Below, in pieces: positions 35,226-45,549 of a DNA stretch of 64,000 bases (the first letter of the stretch is position 1; each line of letters opens with the position of its first letter). The translations under genes and the position numbers were made by a program. Source of the DNA: Nitratireductor sp. GISD-1A_MAKvit. GTDB taxonomy: Bacteria > Pseudomonadota > Alphaproteobacteria > Rhizobiales > Rhizobiaceae. Below the pieces are notes generated by a model. It did not search any database. It was not told the DNA's origin and saw only the letters and a list, made by a program, of their open reading frames with translations. The stretch covers positions 1,549,001 through 1,613,000 of the forward strand of contig NZ_CP161920.1 in NCBI RefSeq assembly GCF_040819555.1, given 5' to 3'.

Positions 35226-35792
35226 TCAGCTTTCAAATGCTGCAGCCGCAAGGCGTTCCACATGGGTGCGCAGATCGGCCGGCCAACTGCCTATTCTGCG
35301 CCGGAAGCTCTGTTCGTCCCCGGCGTAGAGCGCGCGTGCCGCGTCTTCATATCCCGGCTGGTCGCCCAGCATCGCCATCATGAAAGTGTCGGTCGCGGTT
35401 TTGGCCCTGCGGGTCTTGTCATGCGGAGCGTTTGCCGCGCGGGCGGCGTCGACCAGCTTTCGCAGTGCCGCCGAAGCACCGCCCGGCTGCGCGTTCAGCC
35501 AGTCCCACTGGCGTGGCAGCAGCGTCACCTCTCGCGCCACCACGCCCAGTCGGGGGCGACCGGGCGCGCGCTTTGCTTGCACGTCCTCCTCCTTCTTCGG
35601 AGTCAGCCTCGCCGCCACATCCCTGTCACTGCCGGCAAGGTTGAAATCGATCTGCCTGCCCGACTGATCGTCGAAGATCAGCACATCCGCGCCGGGGTGT
35701 TCTTCAAGAAGTGCCTTGGCAGCCAATGCGACCTCGACGGCGCTGCCGCGGGCCAGAAGTCTCTTGCCATGAAAGGCGGTGAAACTGGACAT
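35226..35792 (-). CDS. DUF2239 family protein
   Basis: A 188-aa cytosolic protein. SSFTAFHGKRLLARGSAVEV, VLIFDDQSGRQIDFNLAGSD, GRPRLGVVAREVTLLPRQWD and the helical C-terminus (TFMMAMLGDQPGYEDAARAL) are the DUF2239 pattern. The middle block resembles DNA-binding small proteins rich in Arg/Lys, but no function is established. Its promoter carries two TACCCGGGTA sites, so it is under tight control by an unidentified regulator. Confidence 0.85.
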   Translation of the reverse strand: MSSFTAFHGKRLLARGSAVEVALAAKALLEEHPGADVLIFDDQSGRQIDFNLAGSDRDVAARLTPKKEEDVQAKRAPGRPRLGVVAREVTLLPRQWDWLNAQPGGASAALRKLVDAARAANAPHDKTRRAKTATDTFMMAMLGDQPGYEDAARALYAGDEQSFRRRIGSWPADLRTHVERLAAAAFES

Positions 35793-35805
35793 TGGGGAGG
35801 CTCCA

Positions 35806-35858
35806 TTGAAAAATGCATTTTTACCCGGGTATAATAAATCTGTCAATATACCCGGGTA
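35806..35858. promoter_or_regulatory. Divergent promoter region with two TACCCGGGTA operators
   Basis: Identical 10-bp palindromes at 35822-35831 and 35849-35858 lie in longer mirror-image context (GCATTTT(T)ACCCGGGTATA and its inverse), centres 27 bp apart. On plus, TTGAAA (35806-35811) and a consensus TATAAT (35830-35835) are spaced by 18 bp. On minus, TTGACA (35841-35846) reads towards the DUF2239 gene. One repressor dimer per site would silence both directions. Confidence 0.7.
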
Positions 35859-35884
35859 AAATGCCGTAAGAGTCGGGAGTGCGT

Positions 35885-36232
35885 ATGAAAGAACTTCTGC
35901 TGTTGCGTCATGCGAAGTCGAGCTGGGATGACCCGGAGCTGAGCGATGTCGAACGCCCCCTGGCGCCGCGCGGACGACCGCCTTGTCGGCTTCATCTCGC
36001 TGCTCGGCAACCAGGTCGGTGGCCTGTTTCTCGATCCGGCGTTTCACGGGCGCGGTCTCGGGCGGGCGCTAATGGACGATGCGGTGGCCCGCATGGGCAG
36101 CTCGAACTCGACGTGTTCGTGAAAAACGATCTCGGCCGGCGATTCTATGCGCGCTATGGCTTCGTCCCGGTCAAGGAGCGCATCGACAAACCCACGGGTG
36201 AGCCGGTTCTGCATCTGCGCTACCCGGCCTGA
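35885..36232 (+). pseudogene. Chimeric relic: sixA 5' end fused to a GNAT 3' part
   Basis: Codons from ATG 35885 read [20 protein letters not shown] and on to ERPLAPRG, the N-terminus of a SixA-type phosphohistidine phosphatase with its RHAKSSW motif. At about 35968 the sequence changes to a GNAT core in another frame ([39 protein letters not shown]). After a further missing base near 36100 (ATGGGCAG) it continues as [20 protein letters not shown] to HLRYPA. A deletion fused two genes, and the acetyltransferase part is also frameshifted. Neither enzyme can be functional. It is driven by the TATAAT promoter above. Confidence 0.75.
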
Positions 36233-36344
36233 CACGAGAGGAAAGGGCGTATCCTGACACCCTCCTGTCAGGAACTGTCCGGGGTGACGCATTCACTTTG
36301 CGTCGCCCCTTTCCATTTTGTGTTCGCGGTTCCATATTCGCCTC

Positions 36345-39308
<2,964 letters not shown>

Positions 39309-39379
39309 TGAGGCGGCAGCGCCAAGTTCCTGCGCTTGATCTGCGTTCCTAACGAGTTTGACTGATATATAAAGGCGTA

Positions 39380-39688
39380 TTAGGTATTGTATCCGTATTG
39401 TTTAAGTCGTTCTCGCGCGCGATCGAGTTGTGATGTTGTAAATAGGTGATGCCAACGTTGATTGGAGACGATTAGAGCTTCCACAGTTAAATCTAGTCGA
39501 CCTCTTTCATACAAGTGTGTGTAGCCCTCTGAAACCGATTGTGTGTCTAAAAGATATTTCGCTGTTCCTAATCCACGCCTTTCATATAGCATGCGAAGGT
39601 ATATAGTGGCATTATATCTGACCGCCGATTTTGCACGTAAGTAAATTTCGTACATTGCGCGTTCAAAGTCAGCTGGACCCTCGGTCAT
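39380..39688 (-). CDS. Hypothetical 102-aa helical protein in an AT-rich islet
   Basis: MTEGPADFERAMYEIYLRAK begins a protein with the recurrent pattern SAVRYNATIYLRMLYERRGL, AKYLLDTQSVSEGYTHLYER and GRLDLTVEALIVSNQRWHHL. I remember similar ~100-aa proteins scattered in mobile and defence-rich regions of diverse bacteria, always annotated as hypothetical. Its low GC content and AGA/ATA-type codons differ sharply from flanking genes, which points to horizontal gain. It lies 50 bp downstream of the HAD gene on the same strand and is probably co-transcribed with it. Confidence 0.7.
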   Translation of the reverse strand: MTEGPADFERAMYEIYLRAKSAVRYNATIYLRMLYERRGLGTAKYLLDTQSVSEGYTHLYERGRLDLTVEALIVSNQRWHHLFTTSQLDRARERLKQYGYNT

Positions 39689-39738
39689 TGATATGTTCTC
39701 GTATATAATAAAATTACCAAATATAAATACTTGTAATA

Positions 39739-40599
39739 TTATAGGTGTTGCTTTTCATTAGGCCGATATCCGCACGATCGGGCAATTCGTCCAAGTATAC
39801 CTCTTGTAATGATGTCTAGTTGAGAGTTTTCACTGTAGTCCGCTGGTGCTACGAATTCAACGCGGCCGTCCGATATCAGGCGATGTATTTTCGAAAGGTC
39901 ATTGTCGCCGCGCGATGGATCATAAACGGCTATAGAATTCCCTCCTTTGTAAGTAAGCATTTTCATGGTTGGGATATCAGTGTCGCCATCCCCAAAGAAA
40001 ATCATACGATCAAAAGGTATGGGGCGCTCGTTTTCGGGTTTGAAGCTGTTAATTGAAATGTTATCCCAATTGTTTTCTATTCCTTTGTTGATTCGGAATA
40101 AATATTGAGTTTTTGTTGTGTAGTTTATTCCGACGCCGGGCCATGAAGCCTCTTCGTTTATATATATAAACTTTGATGCATATATTTTTTTGAATTTTTC
40201 TCTAATCTTACAGCCGTCGATCATTTCACTAATGCCAGAGGATACGATGTAATGCTCTATGCACAGGTTCCTCTCTTGACCAAAGGTGTTAATCCGATCA
40301 AACCAGCTTCCATCTGCTAGGCCGGGGAACAAAGGAGCATCTTCTCCATGTTTGCGTAGTGCCTCTTTTGTAATGGGTTTTTTGAGTGATGCTGCCTTCC
40401 TCAGCATCATGTGCATATAAACCAACACCTCATCGGCATCATGCTCGCGCGTCTGTTGTTTCACCTCGTCCCAGAATTCTGTTCTTTCCATACCAATGTC
40501 AGGAATGAAGCTTCGCTCTTGAAGATTTCCGTGAGCGAGTGTTCCATCGAAGTCATAGATGAGCGCGGTACGTTGTGGACTTGGTGAATCAATATCCAT
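39739..40599 (-). CDS. HAD-superfamily phosphatase in an AT-rich islet
   Basis: A 286-aa HAD hydrolase. Motif I is LIYDFDGTLAHGN (nucleophile Asp ~17), motif II YIVSSGISEM, motif III likely in NYTTKTQYLFRINKG, motif IV MIFFGDGDTDIPTMKML. A helical C1-type cap lies between motifs I and II. Resembles phosphoserine-phosphatase-like HADs but the substrate is unknown. The codon use is AT-rich, unlike the neighbours. It heads a two-gene unit with the 102-aa protein. Confidence 0.82.
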   Translation of the reverse strand: MDIDSPSPQRTALIYDFDGTLAHGNLQERSFIPDIGMERTEFWDEVKQQTREHDADEVLVYMHMMLRKAASLKKPITKEALRKHGEDAPLFPGLADGSWFDRINTFGQERNLCIEHYIVSSGISEMIDGCKIREKFKKIYASKFIYINEEASWPGVGINYTTKTQYLFRINKGIENNWDNISINSFKPENERPIPFDRMIFFGDGDTDIPTMKMLTYKGGNSIAVYDPSRGDNDLSKIHRLISDGRVEFVAPADYSENSQLDIITRGILGRIARSCGYRPNEKQHL

Positions 40600-40758
40600 C
40601 GAAACGCAATCCTCATAGGTTGAATATCTTTTGTTATGAAATTTGAAGTTGTTTTATGTGTCAAGTTTTTTTTAATACTTAGAAAAAGTTAGGGGCCTTC
40701 TGCAGTTTAGAAATAACAATCCCTGAGCAATTTTGTTGAGGCCTTTTCGATTGTCACC

Positions 40759-41129
40759 TCACTCCCGATCCCGCTCGAACCGCGCTTTCACAGGAAATGA
40801 CGGTAGCCACTTTTCACGCCGCGAAACCCACAGCTCATAACCCGGCACAAGCTGGTCCGGCGCGTCCAGCCTCCGAGATGCACTTCGATCTCGTCGCCGG
40901 TGCGGTCAAAGACCGATGAACCGCAGCGTGGGCAAAAATGGCGACCCTGATAGGCGCGTGTCTCACCGGTGACGCGCACCGCCTCAGACGCGAAAACCGC
41001 CGCCGCATAGAACAGCGCGCCATGGTGCTTGCGGCAATCGAGACAATGGCAAATGCCCACGCGGTCAGGGCTTCCCTCAGCTTGGATCCGCACCGCGCCG
41101 CACAGGCATCCTCCCGCAAACCGCGCCAT
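40759..41129 (-). pseudogene. GFA-family (glutathione-dependent formaldehyde-activating) gene, frameshifted
   Basis: The frame from ATG 41129 encodes MARFAGGCLCGAVRI, CHCLDCRKHHGALFY and FCPRCGSSV, the Zn-binding Cys pattern of GFA proteins, up to DEIEVHLGG. It then loses register: the expected end (LDAPDQLVPGYELWVSRREK, WLPSFPVKARFERDRE, stop at 40759) continues in the next frame. One C is missing in GGAGGCTGG at about 40867-40875. A shorter, altered product would end near 40788. Confidence 0.75.
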
Positions 41130-41279
41130 TGCCGGTTTCCTTTCCTCTCGTTGGTCACGCGCACTCTGCCGCCAGAGAGGCACGGCAGCAAGGTGCAGGT
41201 GCTGCGGGGATAAACCGCCGCCCTTCAAGGCGAAACGCAATTTTTCTCACCCGCGCCCGTCACCCCCGCAACGGCATGG

Positions 41280-41302
41280 ATCCTATGGTCAAGCCATAGG
41301 AT
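41280..41302. repeat. Perfect 9-bp-arm hairpin of a dispersed repeat
   Basis: ATCCTATGG-TCAAG-CCATAGGAT. The flanks (CCCCCGCAACGGCATGG upstream and GACGAGAG downstream) resemble the 'TGGATCC...GGATGACG' intergenic repeats widespread in alphaproteobacteria, from memory. Confidence 0.6.
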
Positions 41303-41328
41303 GACGAGAGCGTTGAAGTGCTCATCCC

Positions 41329-41356
41329 ATTCACTATTCACCATTTACCATTCACT
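41329..41356. repeat. Four 7-bp tandem repeats
   Basis: ATTCACT, ATTCACC, ATTTACC and ATTCACT follow each other without gaps. Low-GC microsatellite-like block inside a GC-rich spacer. Confidence 0.7.
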
Positions 41357-41588
41357 CCTTTTCCCCCACCCCCAAAACCTCCACTACACTTCCAGCCATC
41401 GCCCCTGTCGGGAACCGGGTCCGGAGCCGGGGATCAGGAGGGGCGACGGCAGCCTCCCCCTCGGGTTCGGTGACCCGGGGCCTGTGAGGGCCCGCGAAAG
41501 GCCGGCGGCCGGCATCATGTCGGTTGCGGAAAAGCCGCTAGGGCGACGTTTGCCCGAGTGACCGGTCGGCAGTCGGGACAGCGGCCGG

Positions 41589-41647
41589 CGGGGCGCGCTT
41601 TTCGCGCCACTTCAATCCCAACAGAGAGGCACGAAAAACGCGCCCCG
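41589..41647. repeat. Long inverted repeat with a competing local hairpin
   Basis: CGGGGCGCGCTTTTCG (41589-41604) pairs with CGAAAAACGCGCCCCG (41632-41647), 15 of 16 bp, across 27 nt. The left arm can instead fold locally as GGCGCG-CTTTT-CGCGCC (41592-41608). The two folds exclude each other. The surrounding 41400-41690 is GC-rich with further short stems and has no coding potential. Confidence 0.55.
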
Positions 41648-41728
41648 TTTCCCGAATGATCCAGACCCCGGCGGCACCCCCGCGCGGCAACGATGGAGCC
41701 TGCCCAAAATGCCCGCACGCCCCGCCCT

Positions 41729-42124
41729 CTGCAGAATGCGCACCAGCGCCAAACGTCCCCTTCTCCCCGCGAGCGGGGAGAAGGTGAGGATGAGGGGCGA
41801 GCGCCATCAATGGCAAGGGAACCCGCACATGTGGAGAAGTTCGCCAGTCGTCGCCAGCCCCTCATCCCCCTGCCGGGACCTTCTCCCCGCAGGCGGGGAG
41901 AAGGAGGCCGTCATCCCGGGCCTCGCTCATGTTCCGTCTGCAGAATGCGCACCAGCATCAAACGCCCCCTTCTCCCCGCGAGCGGGGAGAAGGTGAGGAT
42001 GAGGGGCGGGCGCCATCAATGGCAAGGGAACCCGCACATGCGGAGAAGTTCGCCAGTCGCCGCCAGCCCCTCATCCCCCCAACCGGGACCTTCTCCCGGC
42101 TCGCGGGGAGAAGGAGGCTGTCGG
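41729..42124. repeat. Two tandem ~200-bp RIME-like palindromic units
   Basis: Copies begin at 41729 and 41938 (period 209 bp) with CTGCAGAATGCGCACCAGC. Each contains CTTCTCCCCGCGAGCGGGG and its partner GAGAAGGTGAGGATGAGGGG, a conserved core (GCCATCAATGGCAAGGGAAC), and a closing mirror palindrome (CCTTCTCCCCGCAGGCGGGG or CCTTCTCCCGGCTCGCGGGG). This is the well-known rhizobial intergenic mosaic palindrome, here duplicated. Confidence 0.8.
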
Positions 42125-42236
42125 AAGCCGGAGGCTATCCGGGACCCATTGGCACAGCGCGAGCGTACGGCAGGACAACAGAAATCCGCACTGCCCTTTT
42201 CTCAAGCCGTCAACGCAAAAATCACGGAGACCCTAC

Positions 42237-42692
42237 ATGTCACGCAAAACCGGAAAACCGCAGGCGCAGACCGAGGCCAATGCGAAACTTTTCGAGATCG
42301 TCCGCGACCTTGCGAAGATCCGCGATACGCAGCTCGATGAGAAGGGCATCAAGCCACCTTTTCCCTTTTGCCCGCCCGAATGGCCCTGTGAGGAAATGCA
42401 GGTGGCGTTTCGATATCTCGCGGGACAGGCCGAGAGACCGCAGCACTGTTCAAACCGGCGGTGTCGGCGCACAGGCGTGTGTCAGGCAGGGGTGGATGCG
42501 CCGCTCGAGGCAGACTGTTTTGCGCACTGGAGCGATGGCGACGTCTCGCGCCTCCATGCTGCCTGGCTGGGTGTCGTTCTGTGCTGGATGTATGATGCGG
42601 AGCGGTATGAGCATTTCATGGCGATGGCGCTGTGTGAGCCGACGCAAGGCTTTCAGGAGACCAGGAAAAAACCTGCACGAACAGGTGTCTGA
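42237..42692 (+). CDS. Hypothetical Cys-rich protein (151 aa)
   Basis: MSRKTGKPQAQTEANAKLFE opens the protein. The centre has CPPEWPCEEM and CSNRRCRRTGVCQAGVDAPL, a Cys pattern that could bind metal. The C-terminal half is helical (DVSRLHAAWLGVVLCWMYDA). A short purine-rich stretch (CACGGAGACC) precedes the ATG. It lies directly downstream of the duplicated palindromic repeat. I do not recognise the family. Confidence 0.6.
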   Translation: MSRKTGKPQAQTEANAKLFEIVRDLAKIRDTQLDEKGIKPPFPFCPPEWPCEEMQVAFRYLAGQAERPQHCSNRRCRRTGVCQAGVDAPLEADCFAHWSDGDVSRLHAAWLGVVLCWMYDAERYEHFMAMALCEPTQGFQETRKKPARTGV

Positions 42693-42752
42693 CAGCGATG
42701 TGCCAGCAGGTCATTCGCCATCGCAGGCTCTCGGATCCGGACGAAGGTGCCT

Positions 42753-42986
42753 CTAGGCTTCGAGCCGTGTGGCACTGTCCAGCCCTGCCTGAACCAGGTT
42801 CAGCGGCAGGCGTCGTCCGCTTGTCCAGGAGCGCATCACATGCCCGGCAACCCGTTCGCGCGATGTGCTGTCGCTTCGCTTTATTCCAAGTTCGCTGCAG
42901 ACAGCTTCAATGGCGTTTTCCATCGCCGTCATTTCATCTGCGTCGAAAATGCCGGCGCTACTGTGCGGTACTCGTGACTTGGCCAT
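42753..42986 (-). CDS. Small conserved hypothetical protein (77 aa)
   Basis: MAKSRVPHSSAGIFDADEMT and MENAIEAVCSELGIKRSDST are followed by RERVAGHVMRSWTSGRRLPL, with an acidic-to-basic helical pattern. I recall similar ~75-aa proteins in rhizobial genomes but no function. The upstream spacer (42987-43241) contains no other gene. Confidence 0.6.
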   Translation of the reverse strand: MAKSRVPHSSAGIFDADEMTAMENAIEAVCSELGIKRSDSTSRERVAGHVMRSWTSGRRLPLNLVQAGLDSATRLEA

Positions 42987-43241
42987 GGTCCGGCCCTCCT
43001 ATGCCCTGCGCTCTCGCAGTCGGCGTGTGCTTACTCCCGTTCCCCGGTCCACCCGCGATACTCCACCCTATACGGTAACAGGTTTATTTCCCGTGTCCAT
43101 TATGGCGAATCTATGTTGCATGCATGCGACGGGGTCGAAGAAAACATACGAGGGACGCGTGAACCTTTCCTTTCCTTCCTGCGACAGACCTGTATCGGGC
43201 GGCAGCACAGCCGGCCAATATCTGCAAAGGAGGATGATGAA

Positions 43242-43562
43242 ATGTCCCTGAAACGCACCATCGCCACCGGCCTTGTGGCCGTCACTCTCGCAGCAACGGC
43301 GTTTTCTTCCCTTACCCTGGAAAGCCGCGCAGGCAGCCTGTCTCCGGGGGAGGCGGCGGCGATCGCGGGGATCGGCGGCCTGATCGTTGGGGGGCTCATC
43401 GCGGATTCCCGCGCCCGGTATTATGGGCCCGCACCGGTTTACGGTCGCGCGTCGGCCTGGGATCGCCATGTGGCCCGCTGCTATGCGCGCTATCGTTCCT
43501 ATGACGAATACAGCGACACCTATCTCGGTTATGATGGCTATCGCCATCGCTGTCGCCTGTGA
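43242..43562 (+). CDS. BA14K family protein, second copy
   Basis: A 106-aa exported protein preceded by an excellent AAAGGAGG ribosome-binding site. Signal peptide MSLKRTIATGLVAVTLAATA, a Gly-zipper helix (AAAIAGIGGLIVGGLIADS), a Tyr-rich linker and the BA14K module HVARCYARYRSYDEYSDTYL ending GYDGYRHRC. Shorter than the copy at 29.9 kb because the Pro/Arg/Tyr linker is reduced. Probably another surface lectin-like protein. Confidence 0.88.
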   Translation: MSLKRTIATGLVAVTLAATAFSSLTLESRAGSLSPGEAAAIAGIGGLIVGGLIADSRARYYGPAPVYGRASAWDRHVARCYARYRSYDEYSDTYLGYDGYRHRCRL

Positions 43563-43904
43563 GCTGTTCACGCCATGGTGGCAGCCGGTTACCGGATTTG
43601 ACCACATTGTTGTCGCAACAACGGAAAACCGGGCGGGTCGTGATCGTGGCCCGTCCGGATTTTGTCAGGTTTGCAGCAGCAGACGAACAAGCCAGGGCAG
43701 GTATTGCGCGGTGCGCGGCATTCAGATGTCGCGGAGCGTGCAAATACGGCAGGGGTTTGATGAGTGGGGTGTTTTCGATGGTCATTCTGTTTGATTTGAG
43801 ATTGTTCCTGTTTCCAACCACCTTTTCTCCGTCGGCTCGGTTCCCGGCCCCATCTCTGAACACGGGAGCTGAGCAGGCATGAAATCAGCAAAGGAGTATT
43901 CTCC
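43563..43904. other. 342-bp spacer with a terminator, no gene
   Basis: Apart from the terminator at 43629-43664 nothing coding is recognised. The 43780-43830 part is AT-rich and probably holds the promoter of the DUF1344 gene. Confidence 0.4.
43629..43664 (+). terminator. Terminator after the second BA14K gene
   Basis: CCGGGCGGGTC pairs with GGCCCGTCCGG over 11 positions including two G-T wobbles, 8-nt loop, then ATTTTG. Confidence 0.6.
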
Positions 43905-44147
43905 ATGAAGAAGATTCTCGCAGTCCTCGCCGCCACCGGTTTTCTGACGCTCTCGGCCTATGCAGCCGAGGTTCAGGGAACTGTGGCATCCATCGATGTG
44001 GCCACCAGAACCATCGCTCTCGACGACGGTACGGTTTATACGGCCGGCGAGGCGGTCGATCTTGCCAGCGTTGCCGCCGGTGCCTCGGTCACGTTGACAA
44101 TAGACGACACGACCAATGAGGTGACCTCCGTCGAAGCGCAAATGTAA
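43905..44147 (+). CDS. DUF1344 family periplasmic protein
   Basis: An 80-aa protein: signal peptide MKKILAVLAATGFLTLSAYA followed by a ~60-residue beta-rich domain, EVQGTVASIDVATRTIALDD and GTVYTAGEAVDLASVAAGAS. The short DUF1344 domain resembles an OB-like fold for which no role is known; it is common in rhizobia. AAAGGAG stands upstream of the ATG. Single-gene unit closed by a terminator. Confidence 0.9.
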   Translation: MKKILAVLAATGFLTLSAYAAEVQGTVASIDVATRTIALDDGTVYTAGEAVDLASVAAGASVTLTIDDTTNEVTSVEAQM

Positions 44148-44174
44148 CCCTGCCCGGCGTCCCCCGGACCGGAG

Positions 44175-44200
44175 GCCGGTCTCCATTGGAGGCCGGCTTC
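44175..44200 (+). terminator. Terminator after the DUF1344 gene
   Basis: GCCGGTCTCC-ATT-GGAGGCCGGC is a 10-bp stem with one G-T wobble, followed by TTCTTC. Confidence 0.65.
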
Positions 44201-44316
44201 TTCGCGCGATTTGTTCTTTCGGAACAAACTGTCATAAAACAATGCTAAGGGGTTTTCGAGAAGGGAATCGGACCGGTTCCCTTGCCTGATGCATTGATGA
44301 CCGGAGGCGGAATTTC

Positions 44317-45537
44317 ATGAAGATTGCAGTTCTTGGCGGTGATGGATTCGTCGGCTGGCCGACCTCGCTTCACCTGTCCGCACGCGGACACGAGGTCCAC
44401 ATCGTCGACAACCTGTCCCGGCGGTGGATCGATACAGAGCTCGGTGTTCAGTCGCTGACACCCATGGACTCCATTCAGGAGCGCACCCGCATCTGGCATC
44501 AGGAGACGGGCCGGCGCATCCACTTCCACCTTATCGATCTGGCGCGCGATTACGATGTGCTGAAGTCCTGGCTTGCCGAGCACAGGCCCGATGCCATCGT
44601 GCATTTTGCCGAGCAGCGTGCGGCGCCCTATTCAATGAAGAGCGACCGCCACAAGAACTACACGGTCAACAACAACGTCAACGCCACGCACAATCTGCTC
44701 AATGCGATGACGGAGATCGGCCTTGATGCGCATCTGGTGCATCTGGGCACGATGGGCGTTTACGGATATTCCTCCGTCGGTGCTGCAATCCCGGAAGGCT
44801 ATCTCCCGGTTGGCATCGAAACATTGTCGGGAGAGACGGCGTCGCAGGAAATCCTCTACCCGACCAATCCGGGCTCCATCTACCACATGACGAAGTCGCT
44901 GGATCAGCTCCTGTTCCAGTTTTACGCCAAGAATGACGGCGTGCGTATCACCGACCTGCATCAGGGCATCGTGTGGGGCACGCACACGGAAGAGACGAAG
45001 CTGCACGCCCAGCTTATCAACCGCTTCGACTATGATGGTGACTATGGGACGGTGCTCAACCGCTTCCTGATCCAGGCGGCGATCGGTTATCCGCTGACCG
45101 TGCACGGCACGGGTGGCCAGACGCGCGCCTTCATCCACATTCAGGATTCCGTGCGCTGCGTGGAGATCGCCTTGAACAATCCGCCGAAGCGGGGTGACCG
45201 TGTGGAAATCTTCAACCAGATGACCGAGACGCATCGTGTGCGCGATCTGGCCGAGCTCATCGCCCGCATGACGGGTGCAAAGGTCGCCTATCTGCCGAAC
45301 CCGCGCAAGGAAGCGGCCGAGAATGATCTGGTGGTCAGAAACGATAAGTTCCTGTCGCTCGGTCTCAATCCCATCACGCTGGAGGAGGGGCTTCTGGCCG
45401 AGGTCGTGGATGTGGCGAAAAAGTTCGATTACCGCGTCGATCGTTCCCGCATTCCTGCAGTTTCCGCCTGGACCAAGGATATCGAGCCCACCATCGAGCG
45501 CGATCCGGAAGGCAAGCGCCTCAAAAGCGTTGGCTGA
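44317..45537 (+). CDS. sqdB: UDP-sulfoquinovose synthase
   Basis: A 406-aa short-chain-dehydrogenase-fold enzyme that makes UDP-sulfoquinovose from UDP-glucose and sulfite, the committed step to the sulfolipid SQDG. The NAD-binding GGDGFVGWPTSLHL, catalytic Thr in HLGTMGVYGYS, the Tyr-x3-Lys pair in SIYHMTKSLDQ and the SqdB-specific RRWIDTELGVQSLTP and GIVWGTHTEET are present. It is first in sqdBDC and has no frame defects. SQDG replaces phospholipids when phosphate is short in rhizobia. Confidence 0.96.
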   Translation: MKIAVLGGDGFVGWPTSLHLSARGHEVHIVDNLSRRWIDTELGVQSLTPMDSIQERTRIWHQETGRRIHFHLIDLARDYDVLKSWLAEHRPDAIVHFAEQRAAPYSMKSDRHKNYTVNNNVNATHNLLNAMTEIGLDAHLVHLGTMGVYGYSSVGAAIPEGYLPVGIETLSGETASQEILYPTNPGSIYHMTKSLDQLLFQFYAKNDGVRITDLHQGIVWGTHTEETKLHAQLINRFDYDGDYGTVLNRFLIQAAIGYPLTVHGTGGQTRAFIHIQDSVRCVEIALNNPPKRGDRVEIFNQMTETHRVRDLAELIARMTGAKVAYLPNPRKEAAENDLVVRNDKFLSLGLNPITLEEGLLAEVVDVAKKFDYRVDRSRIPAVSAWTKDIEPTIERDPEGKRLKSVG

Positions 45538-45549
45538 GCGACGGCATCG

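Noticed and set aside
41329..41356. Iteron-like origin in the four 7-bp repeats
   Set aside because: Too few, too short, and no replication initiator gene nearby.
41400..41690. Possible cobalamin riboswitch, RNase P RNA, SRP RNA or tmRNA
   Set aside because: The signature words of each (B12 box, GAGGAAAGTCCGG, the SRP tetraloop domain, the tmRNA tag) are absent.
41729..42124. CRISPR array
   Set aside because: Only two ~200-bp units with internal palindromes and no regular spacers; this is a rhizobial mosaic palindrome.
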